Translations under genes and position numbers: made by a program
Assembly (NCBI GenBank): GCA_002496395.1
Contig: DAJQ01000035.1
Span: 59,941-81,002, forward strand
Direction of reading: 5' to 3'
DNA from: Methanocorpusculaceae archaeon UBA456
GTDB lineage: Archaea; Halobacteriota; Methanomicrobia; Methanomicrobiales; Methanocorpusculaceae
Length of the DNA stretch: 21,062 nucleotides
The notes under the pieces: generated by a model
The model's input: the letters and a program-made list of their open reading frames with translations, nothing else
What the model was told of the DNA's origin: nothing
Databases searched by the model: none
Shown here: in pieces, positions 1-5,693 of the stretch
Layout: the number at the start of each line of letters is the position of its first letter
Numbering within the stretch: the stretch's first letter is position 1

Positions 1-207
1 GGTTTTTAAGGGTGTATTGGTCGTTATTAGGATCGTTTCATGTGTTGATCTCGTTTTAAGGGCATTTATCGCAGTATCGAAGAATCGGGAAGCGTTAAAG
101 CCTGCGTTCTTGATGAAAGCATAGTGATCCGGGTGGATCGTGAGAGTGATCTTTTTCCTGAATCTCTCCGGTAAAGGGCAGATTTCCTTTTTAGCCTTTG
201 ATTTCAT
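1..207 (-). CDS. Ribbon-helix-helix (RHH)-like DNA-binding protein, partial, runs off left edge
   Basis: The reverse strand reads openly from an ATG at 207 to base 1 (69 codons, no stop), so the C-terminus lies outside the window. After a basic start (MKSKAKKEICPLPERFRKK) comes a strand-like ITLTIHPDHY, then a helix-turn-helix pattern (AFIKNAGFNASRFFDTAINAL). This is the layout of RHH antitoxin or plasmid copy-control repressors, in which the strand enters the DNA major groove. A good Shine-Dalgarno, AGGAG, lies at 217-221 on the minus strand, and three tandem 10-bp repeats follow it upstream at 221-250. This suggests autoregulation, as is usual for RHH repressors. Family assignment is from pattern only. 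It could be an antitoxin, a copy-control protein or a viral regulator. Confidence 0.6.
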   Translation of the reverse strand, partial: MKSKAKKEICPLPERFRKKITLTIHPDHYAFIKNAGFNASRFFDTAINALKTRSTHETILITTNTPLKT

Positions 208-220
208 TTTCTTTTTCTCC

Positions 221-250
221 TGTCCGTACATGTACTTGCATGTACGTGCA
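221..250 (-). promoter_or_regulatory. Three tandem 10-bp operator-like repeats upstream of the RHH gene
   Basis: Bases 221-230, 231-240 and 241-250 read TGTCCGTACA, TGTACTTGCA and TGTACGTGCA. The consensus is TGTMCKTRCA and each unit is near-palindromic. The 10-bp period places the units on one face of the helix. They lie directly upstream of the ribosome site (217-221) of the reverse-strand RHH gene. A TATA-like TTTAAG, read on the minus strand at about 259-264, would put the transcription start inside the repeats, so a bound repressor would block initiation. The repeats are seen directly. The operator role is inferred from RHH repressors that bind short tandem sites cooperatively. Confidence 0.55.
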
Positions 251-290
251 TACCTCTCTTAAATGTGGGGTCTCCTCATACCGGCCGGGT

Positions 291-309
291 GATCCTCCTG
301 GAGGGGTGA
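291..309 (+). repeat. 19-bp direct repeat, copy 1 (copy 2 at 360-378)
   Basis: GATCCTCCTGGAGGGGTGA occurs identically at 291-309 and 360-378, 69 bp apart. Its core CCTCCTGGAGG is self-complementary, and GGAGGGGTGA resembles an archaeal ribosome-binding site. No credible reading frame starts just downstream of either copy. It may be a protein-binding site or the remains of duplicated gene starts. Confidence 0.5.
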
Positions 310-454
310 GGGCCTCCGGCCGGCTGGGGATCCTGGGTGATGGCAGCAAAGGCGATCGGGATCCTCCTGGAGGGGTGAAGATCCTTAATCAGAAGGATCG
401 CGGATCGGGATCATGAGGCACTTTTCGATCAAAAATGGAGTTTTCAGATCAAAA

Positions 455-496
455 AGTGGGGTTTTTCCACTGGCATAGTGGTTTGCCACTGGAAAA
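455..496. repeat. Back-to-back inverted repeats (AGTGG/CCACT)
   Basis: AGTGG (455-459), CCACT (467-471), AGTGG (477-481) and CCACT (486-490) alternate, giving two adjacent 5-bp-stem hairpins. They also fit a larger arm pair, TTTTCCACTGGCA (463-475) against TGCCACTGGAAAA (484-496), which is complementary except at one central position. The structure is seen directly. Function is unknown; candidates are a protein-binding iteron or an RNA structure. Confidence 0.5.
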
Positions 497-774
497 GTGA
501 TCATTTTTCATGAAAAAATGAGGGGTGATCCGGGGCTGATCCGGGCTCGGATCCTCATGATAGTATCCCGATCTGAAAAGTCCTCAGAATGAGCTTATTT
601 TTTTGATGGTTTTTTTCAAAAAATGGGGGTTTTTCGATCAAAAATGATGGTTTTTTGATGAAAAGTGATCGTTTTTGGGGGTGAGATGAAAGATCCTCTT
701 CTGAAAAAGAAGGCTGATATGAGCGTTTTTCTCTGGAGATGGTGAAACGGGGGATAATCCGGGCTTTTTCACAT

Positions 775-877
775 AAAAAAAAGGTATCGTGGGGGTGACT
801 GATGAGAATATTAGTGATGATATTATTATTAGTACTGTACTATTCTTTCTCTCTCTCTCTCTCTATACCTTTTTTTT
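775..877. repeat. Perfect 13-bp inverted repeat flanking 77 bp; possible bidirectional terminator
   Basis: AAAAAAAAGGTAT at 775-787 is exactly complementary to ATACCTTTTTTTT at 865-877. Read on either strand, the far arm ends in a run of eight T, the termination signal of archaeal RNA polymerase. The right arm also encodes the lysine-rich end and reaches the stop codon of the reverse-strand 47-codon gene. The 77-bp core holds the palindrome TAGTACTGTACTA (830-842) and a (CT)8 tract (849-864). Alternatives are a tiny non-autonomous mobile element or chance A/T tracts. Confidence 0.4.
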
Positions 878-1006
878 CGATTTCAAGATGTCATGGTACA
901 GGGTGATCATTAACCGGATGCCCTGAGCATCTGAGTCTATGCCGTAGGCCGCTTTAATCTCCTCGAACTTCTGTTTTAATTCGGGTGCATATCGGGCTGA
1001 TGTCAT
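863..1006 (-). CDS. Small helical protein, possibly RHH-type DNA-binding (47 aa)
   Basis: A 47-codon reverse-strand frame runs from an ATG at 1006 to a TAG at 863-865. The protein reads like a folded domain: MTSARYAPELKQKFEEIKAA, then a turn (YGIDSDAQ), then a second helix (GIRLMITLYHDILK) and a basic tail KSKKKV. The helix-'GIDSDAQGIRLMI'-helix pattern resembles small RHH-like proteins of archaeal plasmids and viruses. No good ribosome site precedes the ATG. The frame stays open for 14 further codons upstream (including YSRLTIA, which could be the missing RHH strand) but has no start codon there, so a lost 5' end is possible. Function unknown. Confidence 0.45.
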   Translation of the reverse strand: MTSARYAPELKQKFEEIKAAYGIDSDAQGIRLMITLYHDILKSKKKV

Positions 1007-1054
1007 GGCGATCGTTAGCCGTGAATATCCGGGGCCTGATAGATCTGCTCACTC

Positions 1055-1324
1055 TTGATCTGTGTGTGCTCTGAATGGGCCTTCTTGAAGATATCACGTT
1101 TTCAGGCCGGGTACACTTTCACTATTAGGGATAAGTTCTTTAGAGTGATCGCGGTTTTTTGGGCTCGGTATCCTACGATCCGCGATCGGTTCTTCTTTGC
1201 TGAAGGCCTCTGTTCTCCTGAAGAGCTGGAGGCCTTTTTTGAAGAGATCGGGTATTCCACTTTTCAGAAGGATCTATACTGCTGCATGATCTTTGAGTCG
1301 GCGGGTGATCTGGATGGTCTTTAG
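1055..1324 (+). CDS. Hypothetical small protein, start uncertain
   Basis: This 89-codon frame begins only with non-ATG candidates (TTG 1055, GTG 1064, TTG 1085) and has no clear ribosome site, so the start is a guess. The C-terminal half, with CSPEELEAFFEEIGYSTF, reads like real protein: acidic and amphipathic. The next gene starts at an ATG (1314) that overlaps its end by 11 bases, an arrangement typical of translationally coupled genes, which is the main support. I do not recognise a family. It is the first of five small forward genes that look like a plasmid or virus cassette. Confidence 0.35.
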   Translation: MICVCSEWAFLKISRFQAGYTFTIRDKFFRVIAVFWARYPTIRDRFFFAEGLCSPEELEAFFEEIGYSTFQKDLYCCMIFESAGDLDGL

Positions 1325-1571
1325 GGCTGAACATGAATGGGCTCGCGCCTACATGGAGAAGAAGGGGAAAGCCCTTCCTCCTGATCTCCCTTCTGCTCCT
1401 CCTATGGCAGGGGCGTTTGATGTGCCGGATATGAAAGAGGGTGAACCGTGCCGGCGATGTGGATCCGGCCTCTGCTCTCATCGGGTAACGCTCACTCATG
1501 GAGATGTGATCTTTGTCTGTGATGCCTGCGAGAAAGCGGCATTAAAGAGGCTGGGAGATGTGAGGGGATGA
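1314..1571 (+). CDS. Small zinc-ribbon-like protein (85 aa)
   Basis: I chose the ATG at 1314 rather than an upstream TTG (1293) because GGGTGATC sits 3-11 bases before it and matches the archaeal anti-Shine-Dalgarno. The C-terminal half carries CRRCGSGLCSH followed about 15 residues later by VCDACEKAALK: two CxxC knuckles plus an extra Cys and His, suggesting one bound zinc. The N-terminal half is polar and proline-rich. The start overlaps the preceding gene, and the stop overlaps the next start (ATGA at 1568-1571), so the three are probably co-translated. Zinc binding is inferred from spacing; partner and role are unknown. Confidence 0.55.
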   Translation: MVFRAEHEWARAYMEKKGKALPPDLPSAPPMAGAFDVPDMKEGEPCRRCGSGLCSHRVTLTHGDVIFVCDACEKAALKRLGDVRG

Positions 1572-1852
1572 CGCTTCATATCGCTAAATACCAGTATCCC
1601 GATCTGATCAGGTCAATTTATGATCGGTTTGGGTGCAATTCCTGGAGATATGCGGATCTGGGAGAGATGGATATTGCGATCTATCCAGGGCTGCTTCATT
1701 CCCTCCATATATCCGGCTGGATCGTGCCGGTTGATGCTGATGGCAAGATCCGGTATCGGAGTGACCGGGAACGGCGGGGGGCGTCCTTCTGGAAGGTCTC
1801 ATCTATGGGCCTGAAGCGGATCAAGGCGTCTGAGGTGTTTGTCCGTGGCTGA
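1568..1852 (+). CDS. Small winged-helix-like hypothetical protein (94 aa)
   Basis: The ATG at 1568 overlaps the preceding stop as ATGA and is preceded by the purine-rich GGGAGATGTGAGGGG. The protein has a helical N-terminus (PDLIRSIYDRFG), a tryptophan-led helix (WRYADLGEMDIAIYPGLLHS), a GWIVPVDADGKIRYR hairpin and a closing FWKVSSMGLKRIK. Helix, second helix ending before 'GWI', then a beta wing and 'W.VS..G' is the pattern of a winged helix-turn-helix. It may regulate the cassette. No named family is recognised. Coupling with the gene before it supports that it is real. Confidence 0.5.
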   Translation: MTLHIAKYQYPDLIRSIYDRFGCNSWRYADLGEMDIAIYPGLLHSLHISGWIVPVDADGKIRYRSDRERRGASFWKVSSMGLKRIKASEVFVRG

Positions 1853-1891
1853 TACCATCTCCTGCGAGATCCGGCCGGGGGCTGATCATGA

Positions 1892-2119
1892 ATGACGACC
1901 GGAGGATCGGATCTGCTCCTCTTTATTGAACGGTGCGTTTGCTGCTCCTGGTATGATCGCATTGATGGATCAGATAGGGCGGCGGCCGGCGGGTATGTGG
2001 AGTTATGCCGGTATTATCAGCGGCCTATCTATGATGTGCTGGACTGTGAGCTCCGGGGCCGGCCTTTGATGAAGAGACGGCTGGCAGATAATCAGAAGAA
2101 CCTTTCCGGGTTTGGGTGA
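1892..2119 (+). CDS. Cysteine-rich small hypothetical protein (75 aa)
   Basis: The frame opens at ATG 1892, a short gap after the preceding gene, with purine-rich GGGGGCTGATC just upstream. A competing ATG at 1888 gives only 13 codons. The protein begins MTTGGSDLLLFIERCVCCSW and contains further cysteines (ELCRYYQRPIYDVLDCEL). Four or five Cys in about 40 residues suggest a small metal-binding fold. Its end overlaps the start region of the next gene. Function unknown. Confidence 0.45.
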   Translation: MTTGGSDLLLFIERCVCCSWYDRIDGSDRAAAGGYVELCRYYQRPIYDVLDCELRGRPLMKRRLADNQKNLSGFG

Positions 2120-2123
2120 TTCC

Positions 2124-2357
2124 ATGATCACCCTTCTGGATCTTCTTCAAGGCCCGGCCGTCCTGCTAGGGCTGGCTGGAGCATACCTGGTAACATCGCC
2201 TCAGGTATCCCGGCGGGCGGCCGGGTTCTCCTGCTGGATCGTGGCTAATGCCCTCTGGGTGATGGTGGGGATCATGACTGAAAATATCTATCTCTTCGTG
2301 CTGTTTGGGGCGTATTTTATCCTGGCTGCTACGGGGTTAAGGGTGGCGGGGCATTAA
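2124..2357 (+). CDS. Small multi-pass membrane protein (77 aa)
   Basis: ATG 2124 is preferred over a TTG at 2112 because GGGTGAT (2114-2120) lies just upstream as a ribosome site. The product has three hydrophobic stretches: residues about 5-22 (LLDLLQGPAVLLGLAGAYLV), 35-50 (CWIVANALWVMVGIM) and 54-71 (IYLFVLFGAYFILAATG). The pattern 'GLAGAYLV.S...RR.AGF..WIVANALW' resembles short membrane proteins common in phages and plasmids, distantly like YgjV or PnuC transporters. That likeness is from memory only. It closes the run of small genes. Substrate or role cannot be stated. Confidence 0.55.
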   Translation: MITLLDLLQGPAVLLGLAGAYLVTSPQVSRRAAGFSCWIVANALWVMVGIMTENIYLFVLFGAYFILAATGLRVAGH

Positions 2358-2388
2358 TATCAGTTACTTAATCGTTTAGCTAATAGTT

Positions 2389-2398
2389 ACATATAAGG
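2389..2398 (+). promoter_or_regulatory. TATA box of the lipoprotein gene
   Basis: ACATATAAGG lies in an AT-rich 80-bp spacer. With the usual archaeal spacing of about 25 bases, transcription would begin near 2420, giving a leader of about 20 bases before the ATG at 2441. Confidence 0.4.
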
Positions 2399-2440
2399 TT
2401 AAATAATAAATTTTATCGTATTTTGAATTTAAGTGGATGT

Positions 2441-3424
2441 ATGGAGAGAATAGTGTTTGTTTTTCTTACTGCATTGCTCATTATTGCAACTGCTGGAGTC
2501 GCTGGTTGCGTTTCAGAATCGGCATCCGCTGAATCTGGAGCGGCATCAACACCCATTGAAACTCCTAGTTTAGAAGAGATCAAAAACTCAGCAATGAAAG
2601 TTTCTTATGATGATTTATTCAGATTAAATGAAAATTATCTAGGGGACATTGTGTACTATCGTGGTGAGATTTTACAATCTCAAAATATAAAAGGAGAAAC
2701 TTACATTTTTCGGATAGCCACAAAAAAAAGTGAATACCTTGATTCATATTTAGATGATGTCATATATGTTCATTACACAGGTAGTAGATTGTTGGTTGGA
2801 GATATTGTTGATGTCTGGGGGAGAGTAAAGGGATTAAAAAGTTATACTACAGTTTTAGGGAGTGAGATGACAATTCCTGAAATCGAAGCAATATATATTA
2901 GTCATTTATCATCTTCATCAAGCCCAACAACTACAAAAACTCCATCAACACCTGATACTGCAAAATCTCCTCCAACACCGAATCCGTCAAGAAATGATCC
3001 AGAGGTATTAGCCTTGTTGGCGGCTCTTGAATCTGCTGAAGCATTACATGGCAATGCGTTTACTATTATTGACACTCCTGAATTTAGTCTCCCTTATGAC
3101 TATACTATTGTAAGTTATAGAAAAAATGAAGAACAAAAAATTAGAGGGGAGTTAAGAGACCTAACAAAGTTTGAAAACGATATTAAAAAAGCACATACAC
3201 AAGCTTCAAATGCAAAACCTCCAAATGAATATGCTATTTCAAAAGCCAAAATAATTGCTGGTATTAATAGTTACTCCCAAGGAGTGAGGTATATCAAACA
3301 AAGTTATGATCTCTATCTTGAAGGAGGGACATATGCAACTGTTCAAAGGTTACATCAATCAGCTTATGATGAATTCTGGCTTGGAGAGGATTATTTAGAG
3401 GAGGCTCGTTCTTTATTACCCTAA
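2441..3424 (+). CDS. Secreted lipoprotein with OB-like domain and helical C-terminal domain (327 aa)
   Basis: I start at ATG 2441 rather than TTG 2423 because this places a standard signal peptide first: MERIVFVF, a hydrophobic core, then the lipobox VAGC with Cys23, predicting a lipid-anchored outside-facing protein. Residues about 55-155 form a beta-rich domain (VYYRGEILQS; GDIVDVWGRVKG) resembling an OB-fold. A Ser/Thr/Pro linker of about 30 residues follows (SSSSSPTTTKTPSTPDT), then an alpha-helical domain of about 125 residues rich in Lys, Asn and Tyr. The gene is AT-rich, with only three GATC sites in 984 bases, unlike its neighbours, which suggests acquisition. Ligand unknown. Confidence 0.7.
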   Translation: MERIVFVFLTALLIIATAGVAGCVSESASAESGAASTPIETPSLEEIKNSAMKVSYDDLFRLNENYLGDIVYYRGEILQSQNIKGETYIFRIATKKSEYLDSYLDDVIYVHYTGSRLLVGDIVDVWGRVKGLKSYTTVLGSEMTIPEIEAIYISHLSSSSSPTTTKTPSTPDTAKSPPTPNPSRNDPEVLALLAALESAEALHGNAFTIIDTPEFSLPYDYTIVSYRKNEEQKIRGELRDLTKFENDIKKAHTQASNAKPPNEYAISKAKIIAGINSYSQGVRYIKQSYDLYLEGGTYATVQRLHQSAYDEFWLGEDYLEEARSLLP

Positions 3425-3567
3425 TATTTGATCCTCACTCCTCTTTTGGATAGAAGTACATAATCTAATGATTTTGTAACAGGTCAGCACCCCCTATCCT
3501 GATCCCCTCTTAACCCACACCAGACACCACCACTTTTCAGAAAATACGCCCGTATAACCGATAGATC

Positions 3568-3578
3568 CTTATATAATG
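3568..3578 (+). promoter_or_regulatory. TATA box for the IS66 transposase
   Basis: CTTATATAATG lies inside the left end of the element, 30-40 bases before the transposase ATG. It predicts a very short leader. TGAGGA at 3595-3600 could serve as ribosome site. Confidence 0.45.
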
Positions 3579-3607
3579 AGAGATTAATAGATATTGAGGA
3601 TATAGAC

Positions 3608-5086
3608 ATGGAGCGTGACGAGATCCTTGCACTGGCACACCACAACCCTGAAGCACTTGTCACGATCATCCAGAATCACGAAGATACAATCCGAGATCAG
3701 CAAAAGACAATCCAGCGTCTTGAAGAGACAGTGAGAGTACTTGAGGCGCGGATCGCTGAACTTGAACGGCTACTCACAATGAACAGCCGGAACAGCAGCC
3801 GTCCCCCTTCCACCGATGGATTCAAACGCCCTCAAAAAGAACGGAAACAGACAGGCAAACGTCCTGGAGGTCAAAAAGGACATGAGGGGCGAACCATCGA
3901 GTGGTGTGAAACACCCGATGTGATCCAGACTCATCGTGCATCATCCTGTGACGGGTGTGGGGCATCTCTTGAGGATATACCGGCAGAATCCATTCAGAAA
4001 CGGCAGGTGCATGATATCCCACCGCCACAGATCATTGTGACTGAGCACCATGCAAAGACGGTGGTTTGCCCCCACTGCGGGAAGATCCACGAAGCATCAT
4101 TTCCTGATGACGTTCCTGCACACCTGCAATACGGTCAGACGATCCGGGCACTGATGGTGTATCTCTGCATCTATCAGCTGCTCCCCTATGAACGTGCCTC
4201 AGAAATCTTCACAGACCTCTATGGATGTTCTCCTGTCAAAGCAACCCTGATGAAATCGATTGCAGATTGTGCAGCGAATCTCGAAGGATTCGAGAGCTGG
4301 GTCAAACATCTGCTCTCTGAAGCTCCCATTCTGAACGTGGATGAAACGGGGTTGCGAGTGAGTGGTAAGCGGGAGTGGTTGCATACCGCCAGTACTGATC
4401 TCCTCACCCTCTATGCCCATCATTCAAAGCGGGGTGGAAAGGCAATGGATGCGATTGGAGTACTGCCTGAATTCAAAGGCGTTATGGTCCATGATTGCTG
4501 GTCGCCGTACTTCAAATACCAGTGTGAACATGCTGTCTGTAATGCCCATATACTCCGTGATCTCAAAGGAATATCGGAGAATTTCGGACAGAACTGGAGT
4601 GATGCAATGCAGGATCTGCTGATTGAGATCAATGCTGCGGTACAGGAGATGCCTGAGCCAGCTGATTCTCTCCCTCTGATCGAGATAGAGGAGTTCCAGA
4701 GACGGTTTGACGATATCATCGAAGCGGGGATTGCAGAGAATCCTCCTTCCACTGAACCTGTTCCAAAGAAGCGTGGGAAGAAGAAAAATACCCGGCCACA
4801 GAATCTGATTGAACGGTGTCAGAAGTACAGGACAGAAATACTCCGGTTCATGACGGATTTCAGAGTGCCGTTTACAAACAATCTTGCAGAGCGCGACATC
4901 AGGATGGTAAAGGTGCAGCAGAAGATCTCGGGATCGTTCAGGAGCATTGAGGGAGTAGCCAACTTCTGCCGGGTACGAGGGTATATCTCAACGGTGAAGA
5001 AGCATGAGGGGTCAGTGCTTGCTGCCATCAAAGGGGCATTCAGGAAAGAGCCCTTCATGCCCACCGTGGCTTACAGATATAGCTGA
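3608..5086 (+). CDS. tnpC: IS66 family transposase (TnpC, DDE type)
   Basis: The 492-residue protein cuts and joins the element's DNA ends. Its order is the full IS66 plan: an N-terminal coiled coil (about 20-60), a Ser/Arg/Pro linker (NSRNSSRPPSTDGFKRPQ), a zinc-finger pair CDGC (Cys114, Cys117) and CPHC (Cys154, Cys157), then the RNase-H-like core. The DDE triad is visible: Asp245 in NVDETG, Asp296 in MVHDCW and Glu428 in FTNNLAERDIRM. The insert before the Glu contains basic KKRGKKKN. Length and motifs are complete and no frameshift is seen, so the enzyme may be active. The ATG follows a TATA box at a short distance. GATC content resembles the host. Confidence 0.93.
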   Translation: MERDEILALAHHNPEALVTIIQNHEDTIRDQQKTIQRLEETVRVLEARIAELERLLTMNSRNSSRPPSTDGFKRPQKERKQTGKRPGGQKGHEGRTIEWCETPDVIQTHRASSCDGCGASLEDIPAESIQKRQVHDIPPPQIIVTEHHAKTVVCPHCGKIHEASFPDDVPAHLQYGQTIRALMVYLCIYQLLPYERASEIFTDLYGCSPVKATLMKSIADCAANLEGFESWVKHLLSEAPILNVDETGLRVSGKREWLHTASTDLLTLYAHHSKRGGKAMDAIGVLPEFKGVMVHDCWSPYFKYQCEHAVCNAHILRDLKGISENFGQNWSDAMQDLLIEINAAVQEMPEPADSLPLIEIEEFQRRFDDIIEAGIAENPPSTEPVPKKRGKKKNTRPQNLIERCQKYRTEILRFMTDFRVPFTNNLAERDIRMVKVQQKISGSFRSIEGVANFCRVRGYISTVKKHEGSVLAAIKGAFRKEPFMPTVAYRYS

Positions 5087-5090
5087 CCAG

Positions 5091-5342
5091 TTACTCGAGA
5101 TTTTCCTTTGATTCAAATCTGACCTTTTCCATCCGCAGGTAACCCATCTCAACAAGTGCATTTAAATTTGAATATGTTGAGCCGTCACTTCCGATATTAA
5201 GGCCGTTTTTAATCTGCCTTGCTGTTGCTCCGTCTTCGCCGAGTTCTGATAAAGCCCATAGAATTTTTATCCGGCTAATTGAAAATAACTTTGAATTCAA
5301 ATTTCCGGATTCATGGACAATTTCCAAAAATTTTTCTTTCAT
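5091..5342 (-). CDS. Winged-helix transcription regulator, 3' end cut off by IS66
   Basis: Reading leftward from ATG 5342, 83 codons encode an ArsR/MarR-like winged helix: FSISRIKILWALSELGEDG, then ATARQIKNGLNIGSDGSTYS as the helix-turn-helix and NLNALVEMGYLRMEKVRFES as the start of the wing. Archaeal proteins of this type usually continue another 20-40 residues ('...LEVYYITPEG'). Here the frame ends in ENLE and a TAA, and that TAA is formed by the IS66 inverted repeat (GTTAC on the plus strand). The gene is therefore very likely truncated. A TTTAAA-containing AT-rich block near 5398-5410 is a plausible promoter. Target genes are unknown; a shortened product might still bind DNA. Confidence 0.65.
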   Translation of the reverse strand: MKEKFLEIVHESGNLNSKLFSISRIKILWALSELGEDGATARQIKNGLNIGSDGSTYSNLNALVEMGYLRMEKVRFESKENLE

Positions 5343-5693
5343 TTTTCCCGCACACCACTTCAGCAAGTATTCGATTGGTGATCATAATTGCGACTTGAAG
5401 TTTAAATTAATTACTGAAGAGAATGTGTAGAATATGGTAGTGACCCAGTTAAAGATACTTAATAGGCGATTGAGAGAAAAAATCCTCCACGTGATCGTGC
5501 GGTCAATAATGCCCTCATTCATCCCCGGTTTGCTTTTACCATTCATTTCTTTTATGAATGAATTCGCTCATCACAAACTGATCCACCTGAGACCATCAAA
5601 CAGAGAGGGTGATCTTTTTGATAACCTCATATCAGGTGTCCACATCCATGCCATCACCTTTATCTTTTTCGTTGACATTAAAGTAGTATACTT
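5343..5693. other. Intergenic region between divergent regulator and ATPase genes
   Basis: About 350 bases without a credible gene separate the leftward regulator from the rightward ATPase. The left part is AT-rich (AGTTTAAATTAATTACTG near 5398-5416) and probably holds the regulator's promoter. ATTCAT/ATGAAT around 5541-5560 can form a short hairpin. CCTTTATCTTTT near 5657-5668 lies about 30 bases before the ATPase ATG and fits a TATA element for a leaderless mRNA. The divergent layout suggests, but does not show, that the regulator once controlled the ATPase. Confidence 0.4.

Larger units (their letters stand above)
208..862. other. Non-coding, repeat- and hairpin-rich region
   Basis: I find no credible gene in these 655 bases. 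The region holds the operator repeats (221-250), a 19-bp direct repeat (291-309 and 360-378), back-to-back AGTGG/CCACT hairpins (455-490), a perfect 14-bp palindrome TTTTTCATGAAAAA (504-517), and many A- and T-tracts with repeated TTTTCGATCAAAAATG (422-437 and 631-646) and TGATGGTTTTTT (604-615 and 645-656). It also holds the palindrome TAGTACTGTACTA (830-842) and a (CT)8 tract (849-864). Bent A-tract DNA with iterated sites beside an RHH gene resembles plasmid origin or partition regions. That role is inferred, not shown. Confidence 0.45.
3476..5094 (+). mobile_element. IS66-family insertion sequence, single transposase gene
   Basis: GTAACAGGTCAGC (3476-3488) and GCTGACCAGTTAC (5082-5094) are inverted repeats matching 12 of 13 bases and bound a 1619-bp element. 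The only gene inside is a tnpC-type transposase, as in the IS66 subgroup lacking tnpA and tnpB (ISBst12-like). The transposase stop codon lies within the right repeat. The 8 bases outside each end (ATGATTTT and TCGAGATT) do not match, so the family's expected 8-bp target duplication is not visible. An old insertion, a flanking deletion or slightly different true ends could explain this. The right end cuts a winged-helix gene. Confidence 0.8.

Noticed and set aside
221..250. Short tandem repeats as a CRISPR fragment
   Set aside because: The units are 10 bp with no spacers; they fit an operator, not a CRISPR array.
198..416. Forward reading frame with a repeated DPPGGV peptide
   Set aside because: The peptide repeat only reflects the 19-bp DNA repeat. 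The frame overlaps the operator repeats and the reverse RHH start, and its composition is not protein-like.
3468..5102. An 8-bp target duplication around IS66
   Set aside because: The flanks ATGATTTT and TCGAGATT share only four of eight positions, so no duplication can be claimed.
5672..5692. TTGACA and TATACT resembling a bacterial promoter
   Set aside because: The spacing is only 9 bases and the organism is archaeal; a TATA-like element further upstream fits better.
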